29,263 nucleotides of DNA from a virus (IMGVR_UViG_3300006916_000254:1-29263), one strand, 5' to 3'. Numbered from the stretch's first letter, positions 13,886 to 22,048 are shown. Numbers and translations: made by a program. The notes: generated by a model not told the origin, from the sequence alone.

Positions 13886-14068
13886 ATGAATGATTTAGAC
13901 GACATTGTGTTACCTACAACAGTAGAAGATTTAATTAAACTACTAAATAAAATATATCCAGAGAAATCACCTGTATTATCAGATGATACTAAGACAATAT
14001 ATTTTAAAGCAGGTCAACGTGATGTTGTCAATTTCATTAACACACTAAAGGAAAGGTCTGAAAAATAA
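13886..14068 (+). CDS. Hypothetical protein, 60 aa
   Basis: First gene after predicted promoter P3. The purine-rich AGAAGA of the promoter tail may also serve as ribosome site. The product is acidic at the start (MNDLDDIVLPTTVEDLIKLL), then has an IYPEKSPVLSDD turn and a helix VVNFINTLKERSEK. No membrane span. In T7, small genes 6.5-7.3 occupy this place. I cannot match it to a named family. Confidence 0.7.
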   Translation: MNDLDDIVLPTTVEDLIKLLNKIYPEKSPVLSDDTKTIYFKAGQRDVVNFINTLKERSEK

Positions 14069-14070
14069 TT

Positions 14071-14289
14071 ATGTGTTTATCAACACCTAAAGTACCAGAA
14101 GTACAACCAGCTCCAGCTCCAGTTGAGCCATCACCAATAGGTGAAACTCAAGCTCCTGAAGTTAAGACAGCAGTTGAAGAAACTTCACCAGAATTAAAAA
14201 AGAAAAAAGCAAGAAAAACAGGTACTTCTGCTTTACAAACAAGTTCTGGATTGAATATTCCTACTACATCTGGTTTAAATATATCTTAA
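14071..14289 (+). CDS. gp7.3-like small virion/tail assembly protein, 72 aa
   Basis: Low-complexity Pro/Glu-rich protein beginning MCLSTPKVPEVQPAPAP, followed by a KKKKARK basic patch and the C-terminal repeats SSGLNIP and TSGLNIS. T7 gp7.3 has the same plan: a charged low-complexity body, a KKARA patch and an end of SGGGINI. It also stands just before the connector gene, as in T7. gp7.3 is a minor virion protein needed for tail assembly and adsorption. The assignment rests on position and the terminal motif, not on long similarity. Confidence 0.7.
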   Translation: MCLSTPKVPEVQPAPAPVEPSPIGETQAPEVKTAVEETSPELKKKKARKTGTSALQTSSGLNIPTTSGLNIS

Positions 14290-14295
14290 TAAACA

Positions 14296-15864
14296 ATGGC
14301 TTATAACGATATTAGTATGTTACAAAACACCGCTAAAGAACGTTATGAGAAATTAAAACAAGATAGAGAACATTTTTTAGATAGAGCACAAGAGTGCAGC
14401 GAATTAACAATCCCATCATTATTACCGCCAGACGGTTTTCATTCATCCACTGAATTATACAATCCATTTCAATCAGTCGGCGCAAGAGGTGTAAACAATT
14501 TAGCATCAAAATTATTGTTATTATTATTACCACCCAATTCCCCATTTTTTAGATTATCAATAGCAGGAAATGCTAAGAAAGAATTAGAAACACAAAAAGA
14601 TTTAAAATCAGAAATTGAAAAATCATTAGCTACTATTGAAAGAGAAGTATCAGCTAAGATAGAACAACTTGCTTTAAGAGTATCAGTATTTGAAGCATTA
14701 AAACATTTAATTGTATCTGGTAATGTATTAACATACTTACCTAAAAAAGGTTCAATGAGAGTTTACCCTTTAACAAACTATGTTGTAAGAAGAGATGCTA
14801 GTGGTAATGTTTTAGAAATAGTTATTAAAGAAAGTATTACACCATTAGATTTAAATGAAGATATTAGAAATCAAGTTATTGCTGACGCTGATTACAAATC
14901 AGATGAAGACGTAGATATATACACACATATCTATAAATTAGATAAAGATAAATATTACGTATGCCAAGAAGTTAAAGGTATAAAAATTCCAGAGTCTATT
15001 GGTAATTACTCTTTAGACAACATGCCTTACCAAGCATTAAGAATGGTAAGAGTTGACAATGAAGATTATGGTAGAGGTTACGTAGAAGAATTTTTAGGAG
15101 ATTTAAAATCCTTAGAAGGATTATCTCAATCACTTGTAGAAAGTGCTGCTGCATCTTCTAAAGTAGTATTTATGGTTAAACCTAATTCAGTTACTAGAAA
15201 AAAAGATTTATCTTTAACTAGAAATGGTGACATTATCACTGGTTCTAAAGATGATGTTTCTGTATTACAAACTGAAAAACAATATGATTTACAAGTAGTT
15301 GAAAGAAGTATTGCAAAGTTAGAAGAAAGAATGTCTTATGCATTTTTATTACACACAGCAATACAAAGAGATGCAGAAAGAGTTACAGCACAAGAAATTA
15401 GATACATGGCAGAACAATTAGAAACTGCTATGGGTGGTATTTATTCTTTATTGTCTCAAGAATTTCAATTACCTTTAGTTACGATATTAATGAAAAGAAT
15501 GTCTCAAGCAAATGAGATACCTTCTTTACCTAAAAACTCTGTAAGACCTACTATTATTACAGGCATTGAAGCATTAGGCAGGGGAAATGATTTACAAAAA
15601 TTAAGAGAATTTGTTGCTGAGGTAGCAAACCTAGCACAAGTAAATCCTCAAATAGTTCAATCATTGAACACACAGGATTTAATAAAAAGAATTGCAACTG
15701 GATTAGGCATTGATACTGAAGGTCTGATGAAGACTGAAGAAGAATTAATGGCTGAAGAAGAAGCAATGATGAGTCAAATGCAAAACCAGCAAATAATGGG
15801 AATGGCTGAAAAAGCTGTTGCACCTATTGCTAGTGGCATGATGAAACAACAAGAGGAAAAGTAA
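14296..15864 (+). CDS. Portal protein / head-tail connector (T7 gp8 type)
   Basis: Forms the dodecameric ring through which DNA enters and leaves the head. The 522 residues match T7 gp8 (536) in length and position. Recognisable features are the N-terminal ERYEKLKQDREHFLDRAQEC helix, LPPDGFHSSTELYNPFQSVGARGVNNLASKLLLLLLPPN, the HTAIQRDAERVTAQEIRYMA helix typical of podovirus connectors, and an acidic, Met/Gln-rich C terminus (EEELMAEEEAMMSQMQ). It starts seven bases after the gp7.3-like gene and is followed after one base by the scaffold gene. Confidence 0.96.
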   Translation: MAYNDISMLQNTAKERYEKLKQDREHFLDRAQECSELTIPSLLPPDGFHSSTELYNPFQSVGARGVNNLASKLLLLLLPPNSPFFRLSIAGNAKKELETQKDLKSEIEKSLATIEREVSAKIEQLALRVSVFEALKHLIVSGNVLTYLPKKGSMRVYPLTNYVVRRDASGNVLEIVIKESITPLDLNEDIRNQVIADADYKSDEDVDIYTHIYKLDKDKYYVCQEVKGIKIPESIGNYSLDNMPYQALRMVRVDNEDYGRGYVEEFLGDLKSLEGLSQSLVESAAASSKVVFMVKPNSVTRKKDLSLTRNGDIITGSKDDVSVLQTEKQYDLQVVERSIAKLEERMSYAFLLHTAIQRDAERVTAQEIRYMAEQLETAMGGIYSLLSQEFQLPLVTILMKRMSQANEIPSLPKNSVRPTIITGIEALGRGNDLQKLREFVAEVANLAQVNPQIVQSLNTQDLIKRIATGLGIDTEGLMKTEEELMAEEEAMMSQMQNQQIMGMAEKAVAPIASGMMKQQEEK

Positions 15865-15865
15865 C

Positions 15866-16639
15866 ATGGTAGATAAAGTAGAAGTAGTGGCAGAAGAAAC
15901 TACTGCCGAAAAACCTGTTGTAGAAGAAACACAACAGACAGAACAAGCAAACGAGACACAGTCCACACAAAGTAAACCAGAAGGTTTGCCAGAAAAATTC
16001 AATTCAGTTGAAGAGCTGGCTAAATCATATTCTGAGTTAGAGAAAAAACTTGGTGCACAATCTCAAGAAAGACCTTCACCAGCAAATCCAAATCCACAGT
16101 CTGATAATAAATCAACTTTGGAAGTAGCTGAAAATGCTGTACAAGATGCTGGTTTAGATATGACTACTCTTCAAAAAGAGTATTCAGAAAAAGGTGAGTT
16201 AGATACTAAGTCTTACGAAGCTTTAGAAAAAGTTGGTATTACTAAACAATATGTTGATAATTATATTGCTGGCCAGCAAGCGTTGGCTGAACAAACAGCG
16301 GCAGAAATAAAAGATACTGTTGGTGGTACTGAAGCATATAACGACATGGTCAGTTGGGCTGCTAATAATATGACTGATGGTGAAAGACAAGCTTACAACA
16401 AAGCTGTTAATAGCCCAGATAAAGAAACTGTTAAACTTGCTGTCAATGCACTTAAAGCTCAATATGAAAGAGCTAATGGTGTTGAACCAAGATTAGTAGA
16501 AGGCAAAGCTGCACCTACTCAAGAACAAGGTTTTAAATCTTGGGCTCAAGTAACTGAAGCTATGGCTGACCCTAGATATGCTAAAGATATGGCATATCAA
16601 GAAGAAGTAAAAGCTAAACTAGAAAACTCTAACCTATAG
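15866..16639 (+). CDS. Capsid assembly scaffolding protein (T7 gp9 type)
   Basis: Internal scaffold for procapsid formation, absent from the mature head. The 257-residue product is typical: an acidic, Gln/Thr/Glu-rich disordered N terminus (VEVVAEETTAEKPVVEE), a segment GLPEKFNSVEELAKSYSELEKKL that recurs near the start of podovirus scaffolds, a coiled-coil-like middle and a C-terminal helix (EVKAKLENSNL). It lies between connector and capsid genes. In T7 the capsid follows directly; here four tiny basic genes intervene. Confidence 0.93.
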   Translation: MVDKVEVVAEETTAEKPVVEETQQTEQANETQSTQSKPEGLPEKFNSVEELAKSYSELEKKLGAQSQERPSPANPNPQSDNKSTLEVAENAVQDAGLDMTTLQKEYSEKGELDTKSYEALEKVGITKQYVDNYIAGQQALAEQTAAEIKDTVGGTEAYNDMVSWAANNMTDGERQAYNKAVNSPDKETVKLAVNALKAQYERANGVEPRLVEGKAAPTQEQGFKSWAQVTEAMADPRYAKDMAYQEEVKAKLENSNL

Positions 16640-16647
16640 GAGAGAAC

Positions 16648-16749
16648 ATGTACGGTAAATCAAAAGGAAAAAAAATGTTAAAAGGTGGTCAGAAAAAATT
16701 ACCTATGGCATTAAAGAAAAAAATAATGAAAGCTAAGAAGAAAAAATAA
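16648..16749 (+). CDS. Tiny Lys-rich protein, 33 aa
   Basis: ATG 16648 with AGGAGAG at 16639-16645 directly after the scaffold stop. The product begins MYGKSKGKKMLKGGQKK and ends KAKKKK; nearly half its residues are lysine. No known family. Its stop and the next start share an A (TAATG at 16747), so it is probably translated together with the next genes. Such composition suggests binding to nucleic acid or to acidic scaffold surfaces, but that is inference. Confidence 0.7.
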   Translation: MYGKSKGKKMLKGGQKKLPMALKKKIMKAKKKK

Positions 16750-16898
16750 TGGCTAAAAAAGGTTTATACGCTAACATCCATGCTAAAAGAAAAAGAATAG
16801 CAGCGGGTAGTGGAGAGAAAATGCGTAAGGTTGGAAGCAAAGGCGCACCAACTGCAAAGCAATTTAAGAGAGCAGCCAAAACAGCTAAGAAAAAGTAA
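16749..16898 (+). CDS. Small basic marine-phage protein, 49 aa
   Basis: The product has a form I recognise from many marine phage genomes: MAKKGLYANIHAKRKRI, then GSGEKMRKVGSKGAPTAKQF and a basic tail (AAKTAKKK). Its function has not been established to my knowledge. TAATG overlaps link it to the genes on both sides (16747-16751 and 16896-16900). The protein is strongly basic, with conserved Gly turns and no membrane segment. A role in head assembly or DNA packaging is inferred from its place between scaffold and capsid. Confidence 0.82.
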   Translation: MAKKGLYANIHAKRKRIAAGSGEKMRKVGSKGAPTAKQFKRAAKTAKKK

Positions 16899-17140
16899 TG
16901 GTTGCTAAAAGATACCAAAGTCCTTCTGGCGGCTTAAATGCCGCTGGGAGAAAATACTTTAAAAGAAAAACAGGTTCTAATTTGAAAGCGCCTGTAACGG
17001 GTAAAGTAAAAAGAGGTTCTAAAGCTGCGGCTCGTAGAAAATCTTTCTGTGCTCGTATGTCTGGAGTAAAAGGTGCTATGGTTAAAAATGGTAAACCTAC
17101 CAGAAAAGCATTAGCACTTAGAAAATGGAAGTGTAGATAA
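16898..17140 (+). CDS. DUF6321-like small basic protein, 80 aa
   Basis: Recognisable segments are YQSPSGGLNAAGRKYFKR near the start, then CARMSGVKGAMVKNGKPTRK and ALALRKWKC at the end. These match a short basic family (DUF6321) found in many phages, where it is usually annotated without function. Two cysteines (in FCARMSG and KWKC) are retained. The gene overlaps its neighbours on both sides by TAATG. It is again highly basic, and belongs to the same cluster between scaffold and capsid. Confidence 0.82.
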   Translation: MVAKRYQSPSGGLNAAGRKYFKRKTGSNLKAPVTGKVKRGSKAAARRKSFCARMSGVKGAMVKNGKPTRKALALRKWKCR

Positions 17141-17253
17141 TGTCACCATTAGGTAAAAAGATATTTAGACTTAAGAGTCTAATAATGAAATGTCGAGAGA
17201 AAGGTAAGTTTTCTCTTGCCATCAGGTTAGCTGATAAACTAGCTAGCTTATAG
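17140..17253 (+). CDS. Tiny basic protein, 37 aa
   Basis: ATG 17140 overlaps the previous stop (TAATG). The 37-residue product begins MSPLGKKIFRLKSLI and continues MKCREKGKFSLAIRLADKLASL. It looks like two amphipathic basic helices. Not recognised. It is the last member of the run of four micro-genes and ends on the 5' edge of a strong RNA hairpin (17252-17279), after which about 120 bases of structured leader precede the capsid gene. Confidence 0.6.
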   Translation: MSPLGKKIFRLKSLIMKCREKGKFSLAIRLADKLASL

Positions 17254-17279
17254 TTGTGCTTTCTGTTTAGAAGGCAACT
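17252..17279 (+). other. RNA hairpin after the basic micro-gene cluster
   Basis: AGTTG (17252-17256) pairs with CAACT (17275-17279), and CTTTCT (17259-17264) with AGAAGG (17269-17274) around GTTT, leaving a two-base bulge (TG) on the 5' side: 11 pairs with one G-U. No T run follows. It separates the micro-gene cluster from the capsid leader and could be a processing site that yields a discrete capsid mRNA. Function inferred. Confidence 0.5.
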
Positions 17280-17398
17280 GCCAAAACATAAACAAAGTCT
17301 AACGACTTGACCGCTTGCGGGCGACAATCTTGTTTGTGAAACTGGAGATATGTAGAGGCTTTTAAAACCAAACGTCAAACCATAAAAGGAGAATAATT
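17280..17398 (+). promoter_or_regulatory. Structured leader of the major capsid gene
   Basis: Non-coding stretch before the capsid ATG. It contains hairpin AAGTC-TAAC-GACTT (17295-17308) directly followed by CCGC-TT-GCGG (17311-17320), and ends with a strong ribosome site AAGGAG about ten bases before ATG 17399. No copy of the predicted phage promoter is present here, so capsid mRNA would come from upstream transcription plus processing. The hairpins may set a stable 5' end; that is inference. Confidence 0.45.
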
Positions 17399-18382
17399 AT
17401 GGCAAACGCAACCCCTGTTAGTGTTGGTAAAATCAACGCTGGTGGTAGTGAAGACGCTTTGTTTCTGAAAGTTTTTGCAGGTGAAGTACTTACTTCATTT
17501 GAGAGAGCTTCAGTTACTCAAGGTGCTGAAATGGTGAGAAGTATCTCATCAGGTAAGTCAGCAACTTTCCCAGTAATGGGTAGAGTTGATGCGTCATATC
17601 ACACTGCTGGTTCAGAAATTACTGGCTCTGACGTAAACCACAATGAGAAAGTCATTACAATTAATGACCTTCTATTATCTTCAGTATTCTTATCGAATAT
17701 CGAAGAAGCAAAAAACCACTGGGATGTAAGAAGTGCATACTCATCTGAAATCGGTAGAGCATTAGCTTTCCAAAAAGATAAGCACATATTACAAACTATT
17801 GGTCAAGCTGCACAAGCTTCTGCAAACGTATCTGACACTGGATATGGTGCAGGAACTGTATTAACAAATACTTCAATTGCATCTGCAACAGCTTCAACTG
17901 CTGCTGACGCTATGATTGAAGAGTTGTTCAACGCAGCTAAAGCATTAGACGCTAACTACGTTCCAAAAGAAGGTAGAAAAGCGTTCATTAGACTAGAAGA
18001 ATACTACAAACTAGCTAATGCGACTAACGCAGTTAACGTTGACTTTAGTGGTCAGGGTTCAATCGCAGAAGGTAAAGTAGTGAAAATTGCTGGTATTGAA
18101 TTAGTACCAACAGCTCACTTCGTAGCTTCAGATTACTCTGCATCTACTGATGTAAACGGTGGTTCTGCTACAGCTGGTGGTTCTAACCCACAACAAGTGA
18201 ACCTAGCAAACTATGTTTGTTTAGTGTCTCACCCAAGTGCGGCGGGAACTGTTAAATTAATGGACTTGGCAGTTGAGTCAGAATATGACATCAGAAGACA
18301 AGGAACATTAATGGTAGCTAAATACGCAATGGGACATGGCGTCCTAAGGCCTGAGGCTGCTGTAGGAATTAAAGAAGCGTAA
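17399..18382 (+). CDS. Major capsid protein (T7 gp10 type)
   Basis: Builds the icosahedral head. The 327-residue product resembles T7 gp10 (345) in layout: an N-terminal arm, FERASVTQGAEMVRSISSGKSATFPVMGR early in the protein (the E-loop region), AYSSEIGRALAFQKDKHILQTIG, the Ala/Ser-rich P-domain, and a C-terminal segment YDIRRQGTLMVAKYAMGHGVLRPEAA that is highly typical of podovirus capsids. It has the best ribosome site in the region and uses more C/G-ending codons than its neighbours, consistent with high expression. A hairpin follows the stop. No downstream frame suggests a T7-type frameshifted longer form. Confidence 0.97.
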   Translation: MANATPVSVGKINAGGSEDALFLKVFAGEVLTSFERASVTQGAEMVRSISSGKSATFPVMGRVDASYHTAGSEITGSDVNHNEKVITINDLLLSSVFLSNIEEAKNHWDVRSAYSSEIGRALAFQKDKHILQTIGQAAQASANVSDTGYGAGTVLTNTSIASATASTAADAMIEELFNAAKALDANYVPKEGRKAFIRLEEYYKLANATNAVNVDFSGQGSIAEGKVVKIAGIELVPTAHFVASDYSASTDVNGGSATAGGSNPQQVNLANYVCLVSHPSAAGTVKLMDLAVESEYDIRRQGTLMVAKYAMGHGVLRPEAAVGIKEA

Positions 18383-18401
18383 TTGTTTCTTTAACCAATT
18401 T

Positions 18402-18431
18402 GATAAGGGGATGGGAGACTGTCCCCTTGTC
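18402..18431 (+). terminator. Post-capsid hairpin, possible phage terminator
   Basis: GATAAGGGGA (18402-18411) pairs with TCCCCTTGTC (18422-18431): ten pairs with one G-U around a ten-base loop. T7 places its late terminator (T-phi) directly after the capsid gene, and this is the same place. The downstream bases are A/T-rich (ATTATCTAAAA) but lack a T run, so termination would be partial at best, or the hairpin may act in RNA stability. Confidence 0.55.
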
Positions 18432-18457
18432 ATTATCTAAAATATTATTAGGAGATT

Positions 18458-19066
18458 ATGACTACAAGAATTACACCAACGACTGAATTACAGGCGATAA
18501 ATATTATGTTATCAACTATTGGTGAAGCTCCAGTTAACTCAATAACAGGAACTACTACAGTTGACGTATCTGTCGCTAAAAATATTTTAGATGAAACTTC
18601 AATGTCTATTCAATCACAAGGATGGCATTTTAATACCCACCATAAATATACTTCATTATCTTTAGATGGTGATAATAAAGTTCCTCTACCATCTAACTGT
18701 GTCAAAGCTGATGCAAGTTCAAATTATAGATATTTAGATTACACAATTAGAAATGGTTATTTATATGATTTAACTAACCACACAGATGTTTTTACTTCGG
18801 CTCCAGCTGAAGTTGATTTAGTTTTAGTACAACAGTTTGAACAATTACCTGAATATGCAAGACAATATATTACCTTAAAAGCAGCTAGAAGATTTGCTGC
18901 TAGATACATTGGTGATAAAGCTATTATTGATTTAATTGCAGCTGATGAGAATGAAGCATTAATGTCTTTTCATCAAGCAGACAGTCAAGAAGCTGATGTT
19001 AACATGTTAGAAGGTGATGCAAATACTTATTCAATAATTAATAGACCAACTAGAAGGACATACTAA
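18458..19066 (+). CDS. Tail tubular protein A / adaptor (T7 gp11 type)
   Basis: Forms the ring joining connector and nozzle. The 202-residue product matches T7 gp11 (196) in length and in pattern: TELQAINIMLSTIGEAPVNSI at the N terminus, SIQSQGWHFNTHHKYTSL, LPSNCVKADAS, and a helical C-terminal part with EYARQYITLKAARRFAARYIG. ATG 18458 has AGGAGA upstream. It follows the post-capsid hairpin and overlaps the next gene by one base (TAATG). Confidence 0.95.
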   Translation: MTTRITPTTELQAINIMLSTIGEAPVNSITGTTTVDVSVAKNILDETSMSIQSQGWHFNTHHKYTSLSLDGDNKVPLPSNCVKADASSNYRYLDYTIRNGYLYDLTNHTDVFTSAPAEVDLVLVQQFEQLPEYARQYITLKAARRFAARYIGDKAIIDLIAADENEALMSFHQADSQEADVNMLEGDANTYSIINRPTRRTY

Positions 19067-21570
19067 TGGGTAGTGTGGTTTCACAGAGCATACCTAATTT
19101 TCTAAATGGTATATCTCAGCAGACACCAACACAACGAAGTGTTAACCAAGCTGAAGAACAAATAAATTTTCAAAATAATATTGTTGAAGGTTTAACTAAA
19201 AGACCATCTTTAGAATACATAGCAACATTAGATGCTAGTAATGTGTTTCCTAACACAACAAAGTTTTGGTCTATTCAAAGAGATGAAGATAACCAGTACA
19301 TTGTAGCATTTTACAATGGCGGTGTTAAAGTTTATGATTTATTAGGTAATGAAAAAACTGTGACTATTTCTAGTGGTTCTAGTTATTTAACATCCACAAA
19401 TCCAAGAAGAGATTTTAAATTAGTTAATATTGCAGATTATACTTTTATAGCAAACAAATCTGTAACAGTAGCAGCTGATAGTACAACAAGTGCTGCAAAG
19501 AATGAAGAGTTTTATATTAATGTAGTTACAACAAACTACGGAAGAGAATACACAGTAGAACTAACACATCCTGATATGACAACTGATTTAGGATATGGAT
19601 TAAAAGTTGCTTTACAATTACCAACAGGTTCTAATGCAACACATGATGCCGCTTATAGAGATACGGCACACGTTGCTGATATTTTAATGTATGGCACTTC
19701 TAGTGCTTATTGGGATGGCTCATCTTCAGCAGCATTTAAAGTTGTAAGAACTGACACAGGTGCAACTTTGACATCAACACAAGGTTTAGGTACATATTCA
19801 GGGTTTACCAATTATTTTGATTTTCAATTAATGAACTCAGTTATCTATGGTGAACCAACAGATAATGACAGTAATTACACTATAGAAACAGGAGATGGCT
19901 CTGGTAACTCAGGTATGTATGCTATTAGAGATGAAATATCAGATTTTACTAAATTACCTTATCATGGTGTTGCTGACACTAAAATAAAAATTACTGGTGA
20001 TGAAGGTGATACTTTGTCTGATTACTGGGTTAAGTTTGAAACTGACGGTGTATGGAAAGAAACTATTGCGCCAGACACAAGTTTAGGTTTAGATAATTCT
20101 ACAATGCCACACGCATTGATTAATAACAATGACGGCACATTTACATTTCAAGAAATTGATTGGACTGATAGAACTTGTGGAGATAGTGATAGTAATGCTG
20201 ACCCAACTTTTGTTGGTAAGAAAATTCAGAATTTAACATTTTATAAAAATAGATTAGGTGTATTGTCTGGAGAAAATTTAATCTTTACAGAAAATGCTAG
20301 TTTCTTTAATTTCTTTTCTAGTACAGTTACACAAGTTTTAGATACAGACCCTATTGATATTTCTGCGTCTGGTACACAGGTTAACACACTTAAAAATTCT
20401 GTGTCATTTAACGAAACATTATTATTGTTTTCTGATACAGCACAATACAAATTAAATAGTACAGGTGAAGCAATCACACCAACTACAGCTATACTTAATG
20501 AAGTATCAAGTTTTGAACATGATGACAATGTAAGGCCTGTGTCTGCTGGTAAGTTTGCTTACTTTGCGCAATCAAGAAATAACAATACAGCAATTAGAGA
20601 ATATTTTGCTGATGATGATACATTAACAAATGATGGATTAGATATAACAGTTTCTGTTTCAAATTTAATACCAACAAATGTATATCAATTAATCAGTAAT
20701 ACAACAGAAGATACATTAATTGCATTAGCTGCGGATAGCACTGACACACAAACAGCTCCTTATGCTGCTGGTAGTGCAGTTGACCCTACTTACGCAAACA
20801 CTATGTACATTTATAAATACTTTTTTGATAGAGGTGAGAAAGTACAAACAGCATGGTCTAAATGGACTTTTACTGGTGTTAAGATTTTAGGTGCAATGAC
20901 AGTTGATAGTTTTGTCTATGCATTAGTTGCAGAGAATACAGATACAAAATTAGTTAAATTAGACTTAAGAAATTTAAAAGACCAAACAATAGGTTTTGGT
21001 ATTTACTTAGATTTAAAAACATCTGTTACTGGTACTTATGATAGTGGTACGGATTTAACTACATTCACGTCACCGTATGGTGCAAAGACAGGTTTGATTG
21101 CCATAGATACTGCTAATGGTAATAACTATAGTGCAACAAATACATCAGGGTCAACTTACACAATAGAAGGAGACCACACAAGTTTATACATTGGTGTACC
21201 TTTTGAGTCCACTTACAGATTATCACCTCAATATATTAGAGAAAGTTCTGGTAGAGGTTTAGTAGCTATTACATCTGGTAGATACCAAATAAGAAATATT
21301 AGATTTAATTATGAAAATTCTGGTTTCTTTCAAGTAGAAGTAACACCTACTGGTAGAGATAAAAGTACAACAATTATGAACGGTTATATTATTGGTACTG
21401 CTACAAGTAAAGTAGGAATACCAGCAATTAACTCAGGTACTCTTTTGGTACCCGTTATAGCCCGAAACACAGATTTTACACTTGATATTAAGAGTAGTTC
21501 GCATCTACCTGTATATATTGCAAGTGCTGAAATTGAAGGCTATTATCACACACGTTCAAGAAGGATTTAA
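19066..21570 (+). CDS. Tail tubular protein B / nozzle (T7 gp12 type)
   Basis: Forms the tail nozzle. The 834-residue product (T7 794) opens with the family signature SQSIPNFLNGISQQTPTQR and GLTKRPS. It is beta-rich throughout, with FYKNRLGVLSGENLIFT in the central part (the usual RLG motif of gp12 proteins) and a C-terminal RYQIRNIRFNYENSGFFQVEV segment. Start ATG overlaps the gp11 stop. Near the 3' end, bases 21444-21461 match the predicted phage promoter and are encoded with codons (CCC, GCC, CGA) that look uncommon for this gene. Confidence 0.95.
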   Translation: MGSVVSQSIPNFLNGISQQTPTQRSVNQAEEQINFQNNIVEGLTKRPSLEYIATLDASNVFPNTTKFWSIQRDEDNQYIVAFYNGGVKVYDLLGNEKTVTISSGSSYLTSTNPRRDFKLVNIADYTFIANKSVTVAADSTTSAAKNEEFYINVVTTNYGREYTVELTHPDMTTDLGYGLKVALQLPTGSNATHDAAYRDTAHVADILMYGTSSAYWDGSSSAAFKVVRTDTGATLTSTQGLGTYSGFTNYFDFQLMNSVIYGEPTDNDSNYTIETGDGSGNSGMYAIRDEISDFTKLPYHGVADTKIKITGDEGDTLSDYWVKFETDGVWKETIAPDTSLGLDNSTMPHALINNNDGTFTFQEIDWTDRTCGDSDSNADPTFVGKKIQNLTFYKNRLGVLSGENLIFTENASFFNFFSSTVTQVLDTDPIDISASGTQVNTLKNSVSFNETLLLFSDTAQYKLNSTGEAITPTTAILNEVSSFEHDDNVRPVSAGKFAYFAQSRNNNTAIREYFADDDTLTNDGLDITVSVSNLIPTNVYQLISNTTEDTLIALAADSTDTQTAPYAAGSAVDPTYANTMYIYKYFFDRGEKVQTAWSKWTFTGVKILGAMTVDSFVYALVAENTDTKLVKLDLRNLKDQTIGFGIYLDLKTSVTGTYDSGTDLTTFTSPYGAKTGLIAIDTANGNNYSATNTSGSTYTIEGDHTSLYIGVPFESTYRLSPQYIRESSGRGLVAITSGRYQIRNIRFNYENSGFFQVEVTPTGRDKSTTIMNGYIIGTATSKVGIPAINSGTLLVPVIARNTDFTLDIKSSSHLPVYIASAEIEGYYHTRSRRI
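21444..21461 (+). promoter_or_regulatory. Predicted phage RNAP promoter P6 (inside nozzle gene)
   Basis: TTTGGTACCCGTTATAGC matches the consensus in the central GTACCC-n-T and the TAG, but differs at positions 2, 3 and 18. It lies about 110 bases before the gp13-like gene, where T7 has its phi-13 promoter. The surrounding codons (CCC, GCC, CGA) look unusual. Weakest member of the set. Likely start G21460. Confidence 0.5.
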
Positions 21571-21571
21571 T

Positions 21572-22048
21572 ATGAAAGAAGCTTTTGTGCGGGAAGCACA
21601 ACTTATAGATGCTATACATTTAGCACCTAGATTAAGAAAAATTGATAGAGAAGAAATTAGAGCTGCAAGTAATGTATCTTGTTTAGAAGCTTTAGTTACA
21701 CCATTTACATCTGATAATGCCAAAACATATTCAGTTGTTAAAACAGAAACTGATGAAGTTATAGGAATGTTTGGTTCCGCACCTTCACATGACCCTGAGT
21801 ACGGTGTAGCATGGTTATTGTCTAGTGAAGATTTATATAACCATACAAAAGAATTTGTAAAACAATCACCACACTGGATAAGTGAAATGGGAAAAGGTTA
21901 TACTTATCTATATAATTTTGTAGATAAAAGAAATTGGAAATCACTTAAGTGGTTGCAATATTTAGGGTTTGAACCCAAAGAACAAATAGATAATTATGGT
22001 GTAGGTAATATGCCGTTTTTATTAATGATAAAGGAGATAAAACAATAA
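21572..22048 (+). CDS. GNAT-like internal virion protein (T7 gp13 type)
   Basis: The frame is open from 21482, but ATG 21572 is chosen: it lies just after the nozzle stop with AAGGA upstream, and the extra N terminus would overlap the nozzle gene. The 158-residue product resembles T7 gp13 (138) in order and motif: an N-terminal basic strand, CLEALVTPF, the EVIGMFGSAP turn, a WLLSS segment, then ISEMGKGYTYLYNFVDKRNWKSLKWLQYLGFE. This is a GNAT-like fold arrangement. T7 gp13 is needed for virion assembly but is not a stable particle component. Enzyme activity as an acetyltransferase is not expected. Confidence 0.88.
   Translation: MKEAFVREAQLIDAIHLAPRLRKIDREEIRAASNVSCLEALVTPFTSDNAKTYSVVKTETDEVIGMFGSAPSHDPEYGVAWLLSSEDLYNHTKEFVKQSPHWISEMGKGYTYLYNFVDKRNWKSLKWLQYLGFEPKEQIDNYGVGNMPFLLMIKEIKQ

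Noticed and set aside
14071-14110. The Met-Cys start of the gp7.3-like protein as a lipoprotein signal.
   Set aside because: There is no hydrophobic signal segment or lipobox before the cysteine; the protein is Pro/Glu-rich from the start.
614-17311. An exact GACTTGAC match at 614-621 and 17304-17311, with similar flanks, as a second promoter or regulatory class.
   Set aside because: Only eight bases are exact; flanks align loosely and the contexts differ (after hammerhead 2, and inside the capsid-leader hairpin). Too little to claim.
17403-17424. ACCCCTGTTAG at the start of the capsid gene as another phage promoter.
   Set aside because: It lacks GTwCCC and lies inside the first capsid codons, where transcription would remove the start codon. 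Probably chance.
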